A stretch of 64,000 nucleotides of DNA from Favolaschia claudopus (taxonomy: Eukaryota > Basidiomycota > Agaricomycetes > Agaricales > Mycenaceae): positions 620,001 through 684,000 of the forward strand of contig JAWWNJ010000047.1 of the NCBI GenBank assembly GCA_037176885.1. The letters run 5' to 3'. The position numbers and the translations under genes were made by a program. A model generated the notes under the pieces. It saw nothing but the letters and a program-made list of their open reading frames with translations. It did no database searches and was not told where the DNA came from. Below, piece after piece: positions 44,948-56,655 of the stretch (the first letter of the stretch is position 1; each line of letters starts with the position of its first letter).

Positions 44948-46852
44948 TCATGCTTTGTAAATGTGGCAATCATCAATGAAAGTCCAAGCAGGTGCCGAGC
45001 CGCCCACGAAAGCCAACTTATCGCTCCCCGTCCCAACAGCAGAAGCCTGCACAAAAGCGTACTCCTGGAACCCACTAACCCCACCCACGCGCTGGCCATT
45101 CCACATTATATCTACCTTCGCCCCCGCCTCGAGCTGTTGGCCAGAGAACGCCGACGCCATGAAGCACTGGATAACGTAGCTCGCGCCGCTCTCAGTCTTG
45201 ATCGGCTGCGCGGGGCTGAGCGTGCCGATGTCCGCGTCCTCGTCGAAGGCAGCCCCGAGCAAGGCGGAGCCGTGTCCCGTGTGTGCGTACGCTTCGAAGT
45301 AGAAGATCGATGCGTCGTAGGAGCCGCCTGAGGGACTTGTGCCGATCCAATTTGTGTAGGATTCTGTGAGGCAGAACTCGTCGCAGTCGGTGTAGCCTTC
45401 GAAGCCGCCGTCGGGGAGGAGGTCTTTTCGGGCGTAGCCGCGCGAGAGGGTGACGACGAGGTTTCCTTGGCCAAAGTTGACTGCGGTGGAGGGGTCCGCA
45501 ACGAGGTAGTACTGTGATGTGCATATATCAATTGTAATTCGGATATTGATTGAGAGTGCAGGGAACCGCGAGAACATACCATCGAGCATGTGTAGGTCGT
45601 GGGGGTGCCGTCCACAACGGCGCGCCAGATGTTGAAGTAGGCACATCCGCCGCCATTAGGATCGACGCCTCGGCCGTTGCACAGTTGAGCGCAGGCGTTG
45701 ACGTCGTACTTGTCGAGGAAGGAGAATCCCATGTACTATTGATAGACGGATAAGCGTGAAGACAGAATCGGAAAAAAAGTGAACATACACCAGGCGCATT
45801 GTTCGCACCCTTGAACTGCCCGACAAGGTCATAGCCATCCGGGGTCTGTGGTTGAGATTCAGGTTTAGTTTCAGAACATTTGAGAGCAATATACGCACAT
45901 CGGGGTCAACAAGAGTATTCAATCCCCAGCCGCTGCTTTGCGTGATGAAGGTGAGAGGAACAGCTTCGTTGCCGACCTAATTTGTGATCAAAGATCGAGA
46001 ATCAAGAATAAAAAGGCAAGTTTACTTGAGGATAAGACGCCTGGCCACCAAAGTTAGTCTTCTCTGCCGCCGTGTGGATGTCGCCGTATGCGGCACATTA
46101 GAGGTTGGACTTTTCGCCGAACACAAAGTCGAGCAGGTAGTTGTTGAATTCCTGTATACATGTAAAAGGGAAACCAATGAAAATCGGTGTGAGGATCGAA
46201 GAAAGAGCACAAACGAACCTGGTAAACGTTGACGAAGACTAAAACGAACAATCAGCCAAACTGAACTATCCTGAACTGCAAAAGTGAGGTACTGTACATA
46301 CCACAGCCATTGATGCCAGCACACCAATCCAAACACGCTTGCACATTATACGTCGCGTTATTCACCACAGTATACGTCAAATACGCCGTCCCCTCAACCG
46401 AAGCATCGTGCTGCCCCTGTGGCAGCCCATCGAAGATCTTCTCGAACTTCGGTGCTGCGCGTCTTCCGAAATTCCTTCCCCTCTTCTTCCTGCTGCCACT
46501 TTGGTCGGTTGGAGGAGCGACGGCGTCGACGGTGGAGTTGGTGATGGTTCCGTCGATGGCGGTGACGATGGTGGGGGCGATGTTGATATCGGGTTCGGCG
46601 TCGATGGGAGGGGCGGTTTTCTGATCGACCTCGGTGACTGCTTGGACTATTGCGGCGTTGTCGGTTGTGGGGTGGGCGATGTCGGCGATGGGCTGGTTGG
46701 GGAGGCCTTTGTGGCCGGGAGGAGTGATGGTGGGGGTTGTTGCTGCTTGAGTTGCTGTGATGGAGGCATCGATATGGATTCTATGTGGGTGAAAGCGAGA
46801 ACTTACAAATAAGAAGGGCAGCGAGCGTGAAGAGACGAAGTGAAGATATCAT
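44948..46852 (-). CDS. Fruit-body-specific-protein-like secreted protein
   Basis: Starts ATG 46852 with a signal peptide (MISSLRLFTLAALLI) split by an intron. A Thr/Ala/Pro-rich propeptide-like segment follows and ends in a basic cluster (SRKKRGRNFGRR), a probable Kex2 cleavage site. The mature part has repeated Cys motifs: NVQACLDWCAGINGC, VNACAQLCNGRGVDPNGGGC with AYFNIWR, and DCDEFCLTESYTNW. It then has a beta-rich C-terminal domain (SYDASIFYFEAYAHTGHGSA, GASYVIQCFMASAFSGQQLE) ending WTFIDDCHIYKA. The first two motifs recall PAN/apple-type domains. This layout matches proteins annotated as fruit-body specific protein A in Agaricales; the biochemical role is unknown. About six introns of 50-70 bases are needed, and not all splice sites were fixed. 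Confidence 0.75.
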
Positions 46853-46956
46853 GGTTATAACAAGTAAACGAAGGAAGGTGGTGGAATCTTTGAAAAAGAA
46901 AACCCAAATGAGCGTGGTCGAAGAGATAGATGTGGACTGGTGCGCTTCTCGGCCGT

Positions 46957-46962
46957 TTATAA
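46957..46962 (-). promoter_or_regulatory. TATA box of the fruit-body protein gene
   Basis: TATAAA on the minus strand, about 105 bases upstream of the ATG at 46852. Confidence 0.45.
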
Positions 46963-47700
46963 GGATTTGAGAGTTCTATGGGCATGAGATAAAGCCGGAA
47001 GGCCTTCGACTTGTGATGTCACTTCAATGTAGAACTTGAAACTGATCGGGGCCAAGGTGTTGGGAACGAGACCCTCCGCTTATAGCTCGAGACAGCGATA
47101 TGTGACGGCCAAAGCCGCTATAATTCCCAGCATGTCAGGCAGGTATATTGAAGCTAGGGCCGGGATCCAAAAGCATAGAATTCGGCTAGAATTTTCTTGA
47201 ACGTTGAGAGTTGAGATTCCAACCATATTGATTCGGTGGAGTTTTGACTATCTCTCGCCTCTCGGGGCGAAGGGAGACTATTCGAACCCTTGTTTTCCAA
47301 CAGAGATACGAAAGATTGACCGATGTCTCTTGTATGTCATGGTGGTAGGAAGGAAAGCCAGTTCAAAACCGATGATCATCATGATCCCGTTTGGTCATGT
47401 TTCTATCCTGTTCGATTGCATCATCTCAGTCCAGGGCAATGTCGCGTCAGTGCGTTGAGATTATTCGATGGGAATCAGGACCATGTGCAGAAGTCAGGTC
47501 TTGTCAAATGCTCGTGCCTCCGTCTTGAAAAAAAATTCGTTTCGGCCCGGGGGCGGTCGCCTGGGCTCAGAGTTTTAAGTAATTCTGGCGATTTCAACAA
47601 TTGAAGTTCAACTTTTCTATAGGACAACCGTGCCTAGGCTTCGTATGAGCTCATCTGGCAATTGCAATTTCCTCATTCGAAAACAAACCGAGAGACTATT
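46963..47700. other. Intergenic region
   Basis: No coding support; nothing notable was seen. Confidence 0.4.
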
Positions 47701-48492
47701 TCAAACCACCTGGACGAAAACCTGATTCGAGCGAATCGATCCATCCTTCGTAGCCTTCAACCCATGCTTCCCTTTCCTCCCAAACGTAACCTTCGCAGCG
47801 CCATCCGAATCGCTCGTCTCACCATGGACCAACGCACCCGCCACGGGAACGCCACTTGCCCCGTCTGTCACGAAGAGCTTCGTCGGAACACCTTTCTTCG
47901 CAATTTTCGGCCCCACGAGCTCGAGAAAATGCTCTGCATTGAAAGCATCGAATGCCCATAGGATGTGGTCCTCGGGCTTCACTTCCTGCTGACATCCACC
48001 CACCGGCGTGAACACGAAATTGAGGAGAATACCCCAAAATTGTGTGGTGGTTTCGGTAGAGTCAGCGATGGATGTGATGAAATAATCATCGAATTCCTCG
48101 AAAAATGTTCTACATAATGCCGACGAAGCAAAGCAAATTAAGCATCGACAAATTCAGTGAATCGAATCGGAGAACACTCACCCATCCCACTGAAACTCCT
48201 CCTTCCTCGCTGCATCGTCCAAAGCCGAAGTACAAGTCGGCCCAGGAAACTCATTCTCCCCATTATTGGTGCCATCGCAATGATGTGCGCCGCCGGACAC
48301 AGTGGTGACATTATGTCCTCTAGTGACTATCGGGCCCTCGAAGATCGTTCTGTTGGCTCCTTCGATGCGAAGGTTGACTCGCGTGGGGTGATTCTTGGCT
48401 GGGACGCCGAGGGTCGCTTGCGGCAGCAAGAGCATTCCCATCGCGAGGCAGAAGACTCGGAGAGCGGACGAGACGGTGTGAATGAACAGCAT
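47701..48492 (-). CDS. Small secreted protein of a basidiomycete-wide family
   Basis: Two exons in phase (48492-48182 and 48109-47701) encode 239 residues. A long hydrophobic N-terminus (SSALRVFCLAMGMLLLPQAT) is a signal peptide. The family pattern follows: VNLRIEGANRTIFEGPIVTR, GGAHHCDGTNN, GPTCTSALDDAARKEEFQWD, TTTQFWGILLNFVFTPVGGC and DHILWAFDAFNAEHFLELVG. The C-terminal 80 residues read like a beta-sandwich filling domain (KLFVTDGASGVPVAGALVHG, GKHGLKATKDGSIRSN). I recognise this arrangement (a DUF4430-like first half plus a Cna-B-like or Big-like second half) from many Agaricomycete secretomes. The function is unknown. Confidence 0.75.
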
Positions 48493-48540
48493 AACGGTGG
48501 GAGTCTAAGGCCTCGTTCGCGTGGGTGAATGGGTTATGGG

Positions 48541-48548
48541 TATATATA
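48541..48548 (-). promoter_or_regulatory. TATA box of the small secreted protein gene
   Basis: TATATATA about 50 bases upstream of the ATG at 48492. Confidence 0.45.
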
Positions 48549-49605
48549 CCAAAACGCACGCTAGTTCAACTTCGGCGAGGGATCCAGGAACGCAAGGACA
48601 GATGACTGACAGCCGCCAGATTAATTGTGGGAAGGTTATCGAGCGGTGAGAGCACAGACTGTTCAAGATTGGTCTTACAGGTGGGTTCATTACACGGAAG
48701 TGCTCGGGCTGTAGAGCAGACGAGTCCAATTTACTAGTAGCAGCCTGAGAAGACTTCGCTGGGATTGTGAGAGAATTCAGAGTAAGATCCCACTGGGATG
48801 CTTCTCACTCACCAGTCAGTATGATGAACAAGTTGTCCCATACACATACGGCGCGGCGCGGGCCAGGCAAAGCAATCAATACGAGTCGGGCAAGCCTGCA
48901 TTCAAACCTCATTTCAAAAGAGCGTAGACTTGAAGAGGCCAATCCCGTACCTTTTCAATCGTTGATAGGGGACTCGGCTTCGGCACTCAGGCCTCAGGCG
49001 CCATGCAGCTAGGATATGGATTTGTAGCGCGTTCCAACCGGGAGTGAAACGAGAAAGAACAATCAAGTGAGTCTCAAGCAAATCAGAGCCACAACGACAA
49101 AGAAACTAGAATCACCTCAAAAGCCCACCTCGGGCAAGATTCAAAACACTATATCGGAAAGCTACTAACAACTGCTTTCGCTATATACACAGTATTCTAC
49201 AATATGTAAGTTTGGGACAAGCAAGTAATCGAACGAAGTAGTATTGAATACAATAGTATGATGCAGCGACGGCGACGAAGGACGTGATATCGATATGTGA
49301 GGTAGATGTACAATGCAGCAAGCAACACGAGTAATCAGATGAACGAAGCGCGAGAGAGAGAGAGAATGCACGATGGAGGAGGATTGGATTGGATTGATAT
49401 GTAGGAAGGAGGAAGGGAAGGGAACGGCAGAGATACAATACATACAGCAAGCAAGGATGGACAGCAATCATGAATGATACAGCAAGCAATTGCACGAGAA
49501 TAACCAAGAAAAGAAAAAAGAAATGAGCAAAGAACCCAAGAAGAAACAGATCCAAGACACAGATCAAGGGGACACACCACACCACACCACGCGACGGGAT
49601 GCAGG
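48549..49605. other. Intergenic region and 3' region of the WOPR gene
   Basis: Purine-rich on the plus strand. A hydrophobic minus-strand open stretch (49585-49165) is a composition effect of this and probably lies in the 3' untranslated region of the WOPR gene. No gene is called. Confidence 0.4.
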
Positions 49606-52600
49606 CTACCCGACCCCACGTCCCCCATACCCACCGCCACCGCCACCCCTCGCCCTCCTCCTTACAGCATTATCCATATCCTCATCCTCATCCTCACTCT
49701 CCGGCCCATCCCCATCCCCGTCCCCCATCTCGACATCCCCCCCTTCCCCTCCCCCCGAAACAGCATACCTCGCCTGCGACACCCGCGGCTGCGTATGCAG
49801 CGCCCCGTGCAGGGATCCCTGGTGTGCGTGTCCATGCCCAGCGCTGCCGTTACTGCTACTCATCCCAAACGATGCCTGGGCCGAAGACGAAGACGGCGCC
49901 GAAGAAGTGGAGGAGGAAGATGCCCACAAGCCCGGGTAATACAACGGATAGCTGTACGGCCCCGGATGGGACGGCGTCGGCGTCGAATGCTGCTGCTGAC
50001 CCCCGTGGCCTTGTCCTTGTCCTTGACTCGTCGAATGCGGCTGATACTGCGTTGAGGTCTGAATACCATCAGATCCACCTCCACCTCCGCTAACACCCCC
50101 CGTCCTCAGGCTTGTCGTTCCACCAAACCCACCACTCCCACTCCCCCTCCCAACCGCATAAGGATACGCGTTATTCCTATTCGTATTCGTATGGTGTTGC
50201 TGTCGCTGCGCATCCACCGCACCAACCCCACCTCCACCCGACCCCGACTGCGCAAACTGCTGACTATACGCCGCCGCGGCCGCCGCCAACGAGCTCGAGC
50301 TCGACGCCGCGCGCGGGGGCCCCACCGCCAACGAGCGTTGTAGGTAGGGGGACGCAGTTGGCGTGGAAGATGCGGTTGCAGGTGGGGTGTATGAAGTTTG
50401 TCCCGAAGACGCAGAATGAAGTATAGCTGCCTGGGGGTAGAGAGACGGCGCCCGAGTATGATTATGCTGGACGCGACTCATACTCGCCGCCCTCGCGCGC
50501 TTCGTCGGCGGCGGCGCTATATCCTCATCCTCATCGCCATCCCCATCACGCTCCACCCCCACTTCCTCGTGCTGCGTCTCCGCCCGCCGCTTCGAAGTCA
50601 GCCCAGATAGCAGCGAATCCGCCGACGCATGTGCATGTTGTCCGTTATGATGCGCATTACGACGAATAGGACTCGACGCAGAAGCATACGACGCCAGCGA
50701 GGACAGCGAGGACCACGAGGACGCGAGCGAGGCTGAGGCTGATGCGCTTGTCGTCGAGAGCGAATGGGAGAGCGAGGGGAGCGACGGATTAGCCGAGAGG
50801 GGCGCGGTAGAGGGCGCTTTCGCGAAAGATGACGATGAGGAGGAGGCGCGGGGGATTGTTATGGGTACTGCGGGACGCGGGAGTCGACGCGCGAGCGTGC
50901 TGCCAATGCTATTTGGAGTTGACGTGGCTGCGGGGGCAGACGTGCGGAGTACATGGGCATGGGTATGCGAAGGCGAAGGCGAAGGTATAGTGATGTTTGT
51001 GTTGATTGTGGGGCGTTGGAGCGTCACAGACGCAGCGGAGAGGTCTATGATAAAGAGGATACAAGAAACGTGAGCGTTAGCACGACGCAAAGTTGTATGA
51101 TCCTTACTTTTGCTTTGATTATGATTTTGACCCGAACTCAGACTCCTACTCAAACCATTTGTATTCGTTCCACCATCAGGTTTACTTGAGCTACGACCAC
51201 CTATCCGCGGAACTATGCGTCAGTCACCGTGTAGTTTCAAGAGGCGTAAATGCGATAAACTCACCTCCGCCTGCACCACTCCCGCTATTACTATTACTTC
51301 GTTTCATCGACGCACTGGCACTGACGACCACCGCCCCCGCCCTCGCTGCCGGCACCGTCTGCCTCGTTGTCGTCGCCACCGCCTCGCGCCCTTTCACCCC
51401 AGACCGTTGCTCCCCCTTCACCGTCCCCTCACTCTCAACCTCCCCATCCCCATCTTCCCCATCCTCCTCCTCACTACCCTCCTCATCCTCCTCGCTGCCC
51501 ACCTCCTCATCCTCTTCACCGCTCTCCCCCTCCTCTTCATCATCATCATCATCATCCTCTGCTAACAAGTCAATCTTCCCCACCAGCCTCCCCCTATTCC
51601 CATTTCCCTTCCCCGCCGCACCAGCCCCCTTCCCTTTCACGTTCCCCGCACCTCCTCGTGGTTTACCGATCCCAGCTGTCCTCCTCCCCCCACCCAGAAT
51701 CCCACTCCCCATCCCGCTCCCGAGCCCAATGGCAAAATCCATGCCCGCAGCGAGTACCTCGTCCGCCTCGCCGCGGTAGCGCGGGACGCCGTCGATGTCG
51801 TTCTGTGTTAACGTTAGCGTTAGGTTGAGGTATGCGGGGAGGGAGGGGGGAGGAAAAGTAGGCGAAAGGAGTAGTCTTAGCTAAGAGGAGAGGAAGTGAA
51901 AGAAGAGAGAGAAGAAGAGCAGACGAAGAGAAAGAAGGAAGATAGGGAATATCGCGCACGGCCGGTCTCCTGAGTGCTCAATGCCACGCTATCATGATAT
52001 CTACCCGCTTGCTCGAAGGAGCGGACGCACATTATGACAGACCCTTCGCCTGGGGCTGAAAGACAGGACACATCGTCGTCTTTTCTCTTGTGGCACCTTT
52101 ACTTCTTCCCACTTCGCCCGCCCGCCCGCCCGACCACGACTCGCCACGAATGCACCAGTCCGCCGGCCGTGATAAGAGAAGAAGAAAGATAGTGAACGGA
52201 TCGACGAATGAACCGGTCGACCTATCTCTTCGCCTCGTGAAGTCACTGACTAGCGAGCCCGAGCGAGCCATACTCGTTATGAAACGCAAGAGAAACAACG
52301 AGGACGTCCAGCGCCTTCTTTCCACTTCTGCCGCCCGCCAACCGACCACGACTCCGTGTCAAGCGTCCGCCACGATAGAGAAGAAAGATAGTGGACGAAT
52401 GAAGGAATGAGCCGGTCAACCTATCGGCTCCCCTCGTGAAGTCACTGACTAGCGAGCCCGAGCGAGCCACGGTACTCGCACCGCCACAAACAGATCTCTT
52501 TGAGCAGCACGGGGTCGGTGCCGCCGCCAGTCTCCTCAGTTTTAAAGCTGATGTAAGCGCAGAAAGGGAGGGTGAGGCGGAAGCAAGCAGGGAAGTAAGA

Positions 52601-53990
52601 ACGCGGCATACAACACTCCATGAACGCGGCATACGACGCTCCACCAACGTTGGGCGGATCGTGTCGTTCGCAGCGCTCAATGGTGCGCCATCATGATATC
52701 TAGCCGCTTGCTCCAATCGTTATCGCATAGGACGACGTGTACTGCCTTCCGGTTCGCCCGCCCGCACAAGACTCCCAGTTAGACGCCACGAATGCACCCA
52801 CCGGCCACCGGCCGTGATAGAGAGAGAAGAAGGATAGTGAACAAAACAACTCAGGAGCCGTCCTCCTCGTAAAGCCACTGAGTGGAAGGAAGACTGTGCA
52901 CGGTTTTCGCCCTGTCGCGAAGCAATCCCGGAGTCGGGGCTCCCCAAAAAAAGAAGGGGGAGCGGCGAAGCATGATCGGATTTAAACATCGCCATCGTAA
53001 GTGTGGACGCGCGTGAACGCGTCCCTCCTTTCGCGGCGCGAAACCAGCGCGTGGAGAGGTAGACAAGAAAACCCGTTTGGGATAGTAGATCGACATGCAC
53101 GCGAAAGATACAAAACCATAGAAAGCCATGAACGCACCTCCGTCTTCGGCGGACACCTGAAATTCTTCACATCCAGGAACGTGGGGCTGATATCGAGGGA
53201 GGCGAGCTCGGGGAGGGTGGAGGGCGCGCGGAGGCGGCCGGATTCGACGTCGGAGACCTGTTAGTGTGGTGTTAGATACGTGGGTAGATGAAGGTGGAGG
53301 ACGGACCTTGTAGTAGGAGATGAGGTGTTGGGAGGTGCCGGCGATTGTTACTGAGAATGTCTAAGGGGAGGGGGGTGAGTCGAGGACGAAGAGGAGGACA
53401 GAAAGAAGAGAAGAGAGAAGGGAAGACAAGATAAGAACGTAAAACTCGACACACACCTTCTTCATCAACCCATCCGCCTTGAACTTGAAGCTGTTGGTGA
53501 GACTCCCGAGAAGGGTGCGTTCGCGGTGTCGGTCGAGCGTCGCACGCGTTTCGTTTCGAGGCCGGCTTAGGCTTTCGCCTGCGCTCTTATTCTCCTCATC
53601 CTCCTCCCCCTTCACCTCCTTCTTCTTCCCACTACCCCCACCCGCGCCCACTCCACCACCCGCACCCCCGCCCGCGTAACTCGCGCCCCTCCTCCGCCCA
53701 TGCCCACCCCCCTTCCGATCCGTCTCCCTATACAACAAGAAATTGCCCAATATCCTCGACGGGCTCCAAAAGAACCCATCCGTCCACCGCTTAATCCCGC
53801 TCTCCTCCTCGTCAAACACAAACACGCTCCCGCTCGCAATCATCCTGCGCTCGCCGTCGACGAGGCGGCGCGTGATGCGGGGGATCAGCCCGCGTTTGGC
53901 GGCTTCGAGGATGAGGAGGGCGTCGCCGGTGGTTTCGACGAAGCCGCGCCAGGGGGGGTCGACGTGTGGCGGCGGCGCTGCGTTGGTCAT
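49606..53990 (-). CDS. WOPR (Gti1/Pac2) family transcription regulator
   Basis: Exons: 53990-53457, 53360-53307, 53257-53138, 51802-51265, a short exon near 51208-51110, and a long last exon ending at 49606. The first WOPR half is classic: WRGFVETTGDALLILEAAKR, RMIASGSVFVFDEEESGIKR, WTDGFFWSPSRILGNFLLYR. An insert rich in Gly and Lys follows, then the second half: FKADGLMKK, TFSVTIAGTSQHLISYYK, VSDVESGRLRAPSTLPELAS and FRCPPKTE. The exon across the long intron continues with NDIDGVPRYRGEADEVLAAG as in other basidiomycete members. The C-terminal 600 residues are low-complexity: an Asp/Glu block, Ser-rich, Gln/His and Gly-rich stretches. WOPR proteins (Wor1, Ryp1, Gti1, Pac2) bind DNA and control morphological switching or sexual development. 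The third intron is 1,335 bp, far above the usual 50-70. Confidence 0.88.
51803..53137. repeat. 1,335-bp repeat-filled intron of the WOPR gene
   Basis: The intron contains at least three diverged copies of a unit. Boxes in common are CTCGTGAAGTCACTGACTAG near 52234 and 52432 (weaker near 52865), GAGAAGAAAGATAGTG-like near 52180, 52380 and 52825, CGCCCGCCCGCC-like near 52120, 52330 and 52750, and CATCATGATATCTAGCCGCT-like near 51990 and 52690. Some copies keep similar minus-strand peptides (RSGSLVSDFTR). The donor is at 53137-53132 (GTGCGT) and the acceptor near 51803 (ACACAG). Confidence 0.7.
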
Positions 53991-54687
53991 CCGAGTCTAG
54001 CTGGCTGGCGGGACGGCCGCCGCCCCCAGTTGCCTGCACCCTACATGGCGGAAGAAAAGACAATAAGGTTTTGAATTGAATGGAATTGAAATGATGAGGG
54101 GCTTGCCTTTTTGTTTTCTTTGTGAATCGGGTCCGAGGGCCGGTCCGGCGCTTGTGTGGTGTGGTCTAATTTCTCCGTTTGTTTGCTGTGTCGCGTTGGC
54201 AGCGCCGCAGTCGCCGTCGTGCTCGTCGTCGAGGTCGTTGATGCGGACGAAACGATCAATTCCGATGACTCAGCAAACAAGCGCAAACACGTCCCTCGCC
54301 TTTCTCCTCCTCCAAGTCCTCTGTCTGCCTCTCTCAATGACTACGCTTCCCCGCCTTCGTCCGCCTACACAACGGCCACGCCCGCCCCGCTTGCCACGTC
54401 GCCCACGACACCAACGACGCCCTCCATCCATCCCCGACTCCCTTCACGTCACCTCCTCTCCAATTCCCCACACCCACCACGCTCTCCCTCGGATTATCCT
54501 CCGCGTCACCCTCGCTCTCGACGAGACCTCAAAGCTCCCCCCACCCATCTCCGACCCCCGGAACCGACCCGCTCGCGTCAGCTCCCCCTCCGTGTTCTCT
54601 CCGCGCTCCCTCAAGCTTCAAGACTATCGTGTGCCCCAACACCGCCGTCTCCGCCCACCCGCTTCATCTACACCCGTCAAATGATAT

Positions 54688-55119
54688 ATGTACTCCCGAC
54701 AGCCGACACCCGATACACCCCGCTTCCAAATCCGCTCGCACCTCGACGCCCTCGAAACGCGCCAACGCCCCTCCAAAACCCGTAAGCTTCTTTTTCAAAT
54801 CGACGAGTCTTCAAGCTCATCTTACCTCATCATAATTATCCTGTTTCCAGTCTTGCACGTCAACGCCGCCGCCGCAAACTCGCCCCATGACACTCAAGTC
54901 GTCGCATCCCCCGTCATCTTTCACCTCACCCCCTCTTTCCTCTTCAACCCGACTCGCAACGCCGCCCCGCCCCCTATGGGCACATTCGGAGCGGTATATA
55001 CGCGCGATTCATCGGACCGACGAGGTACATACCCAACATGCAACACGTACTCTGTAACCTACATACACAACCACGGATTATATCGATCCTTTCTTTCTAC
55101 ACCGCGTGAAGTGAGTTAG
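54688..55119 (+). CDS. Pro/Ser-rich hypothetical gene, last two exons
   Basis: Two exons join in phase (54688-54781, 54851-55119; intron 69 bases with TTCCAG acceptor): MYSRQPTPDTPRFQIRSHLD, then LETRQRPSKT, LHVNAAAANSPHDTQVVASP, GTFGAVYTRDSSDRRGTYPT and a stop after STPREVS. Upstream, from about 54240, the plus strand is open in more than one frame with Pro/Ser-rich sequence (LSPPPSPLSASLNDYASPPS), probably earlier exons of the same gene whose joints I could not fix. No domain is recognised. It is divergent from the WOPR gene. An Ala/Pro-rich nuclear-type composition is all that can be said. Confidence 0.35.
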   Translation: MYSRQPTPDTPRFQIRSHLDALETRQRPSKTRKLLFQIDESSSSSYLIIIILFPVLHVNAAAANSPHDTQVVASPVIFHLTPSFLFNPTRNAAPPPMGTFGAVYTRDSSDRRGTYPTCNTYSVTYIHNHGLYRSFLSTPREVS

Positions 55120-55670
55120 CGTCGAGTCAAAGCTGAATCCTAGTCTTACCGCACAACGATACGCCTGAAACTCCGACTCGACTCGGCTCGCACGCGGAAT
55201 CAAGAATAAACGGAAATCACTTGATCCTGTGGTGTACAACGACAACGACCCTGCAGTCAGAGGAATTCACAAAGTATTGAAATCGCCACTCACCGACTCG
55301 GACGCCCCTTTAAAATCGAAATAAATTCCGCGAGTCGCATACTCATACGCATACGAAGTTCAACAACGAAACGAAAGAAACAAGAGAATCTCACTCATCA
55401 CAAAAAAACGTCTGAAGTGATCAACGGACACCGAGGTTGGATTGAAATTCGCAGACAAACGAACCGGTACCGGAATCGAGAAAACTCACCAAACTTTTGA
55501 AAGAATGCGACTCCGAATACTTAGGAAGCAACTCAGCAAAGGATGGAAAGTAACTTGGAGACAAACTGGGCCGTCCACAAGGCACAGGTGAGGGTAGCCT
55601 GCTGAGCTGACAAGCAGAAAGGCGATCAGCGTCCGGCCTCAGCGTCTAGATCCACCTCCTCTTAGTGACT
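55120..55670. other. Exon-like degenerate sequence
   Basis: Purine-rich sequence with CTCACC-type boxes and AACGAAACGAAAG words similar in style to the array at 15.1-17.7 kb. No frame is supported. Confidence 0.3.
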
Positions 55671-55677
55671 GGCCGTT

Positions 55678-56645
55678 GGTTCAACTCCATCGGGCAGGGT
55701 TCGTAGGGAGTGACGATATTTTTTTTGGCGGAAGGTTCGTTCACCAAATGAGTACACTGGTTAATTCTCGGTACGTATAGCCAGAGGTGTGGAATTAGCC
55801 ACCGCGTTTAAATTCAGATTCAGTCAGTTAGTTTGAATTACAATCCACCCTCGACTCGCCTCTGCTTCAACTTGAAGACAGTGGGTTTACTTAGGTATCT
55901 CTTCAACAGGCCTAGCAGCGAAACAGGCTCGCATCCACAATCATTTAGACGGGATGCATCGAAATTCTGTGGATTAATCCTGGTTCGAATCTAGGCTAGG
56001 TCATTGCAGTAGTCGGTAAACTTTTCTTGTTCTAGATCTATAGATCTACGCTTCAAATCTTACTTACTTACTTGAATTCGACCCAGTCGAGAATACGTAT
56101 CCTTCGCGCGTCAAGCACACGTTGATGATTCCTCAGCATTTCCCCTCGCAGCCACAGTTCAGAAAGATTCAAAAGCTGCCGTTATCCTGCTACAAGGCCA
56201 TTCCCCCACATCGAGATCGTGCAGACCAAGCGCCGATCCTGGCATGGCATCTACAACATCGGTTCCTTGAACTGAATGGACAATGCATCTCCTGGTTCGA
56301 ATCCAGGGCAAGTCATAAGTTAGCACCGAGTTCCCTTTTTTTTCATTCGCTGCGTGGAGGTGGGTTTGAGTTCTCGTCCTGCAATCAATGCAGGCCAGCC
56401 ACATAGCTGACATCACTTTGCAGCATTATCGACAAACTTCGCGCGAACACGGTGACAGAAGAATCTTTGCCAGATTCCGTTGTTCAACCTCTGATCCAAC
56501 CGTTAAACGTCCGCAGAGGAGCGTCTGCTCCTTGAATCCCTAAACCATACTGAACTCCGCTTTCAAAGAACCTGGCGAAAGAACAGCTTGATTGCTAAAC
56601 GAGCCAGAAGCCTACAAGGCTGCGACTCGTCGTTGGTTCAAATCC
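55678..56645 (+). repeat. Ladder of four Pol III B-box-like motifs
   Basis: GGTTCAACTCC (55678), GGTTCGAATCT (55982), GGTTCGAATCC (56294) and GGTTCAAATCC (56635) match the internal B box / tRNA T-arm and are spaced 304, 312 and 341 bases apart. Two of them sit in a perfect or near-perfect T-stem (CCTGGTTCGAATCCAGG). T-runs of 4 to 8 follow within 40-70 bases after the first three, as Pol III terminators would. The first and fourth resemble each other (GACTSGYCGTTGGTTCAA), as do the second and third (TCCTGGTTCGAATCYAGG). No intact tRNA cloverleaf could be folded, so these are tRNA-derived SINE-like or tRNA-relic units. Confidence 0.5.
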
Positions 56646-56647
56646 AA

Positions 56648-56655
56648 CTTGCGAG
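56648..56655. repeat. Left 8-bp target site duplication of the short hAT element
   Basis: CTTGCGAG, repeated exactly at 57181-57188. Confidence 0.93.

Noticed and set aside
49165..49585. Hydrophobic minus-strand open frame that looks like a membrane protein
   Set aside because: It arises from purine-rich composition downstream of the WOPR stop codon; no start context, no family, probably untranslated region.
51093..51779. 228-residue Ser/Pro-rich plus-strand open frame
   Set aside because: Antisense of the WOPR acidic Asp/Glu run; its composition mirrors that run.
51663..53264. Several open frames in the long WOPR intron, some with similar peptides
   Set aside because: The similarity comes from the tandem DNA repeats; none has a start, a domain or splice partners.
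55966..56005. Possible tRNA genes near the GGTTCGAATC motifs
   Set aside because: T-arms pair, but no acceptor, D or anticodon stems could be folded; kept only as B-box-like repeats.
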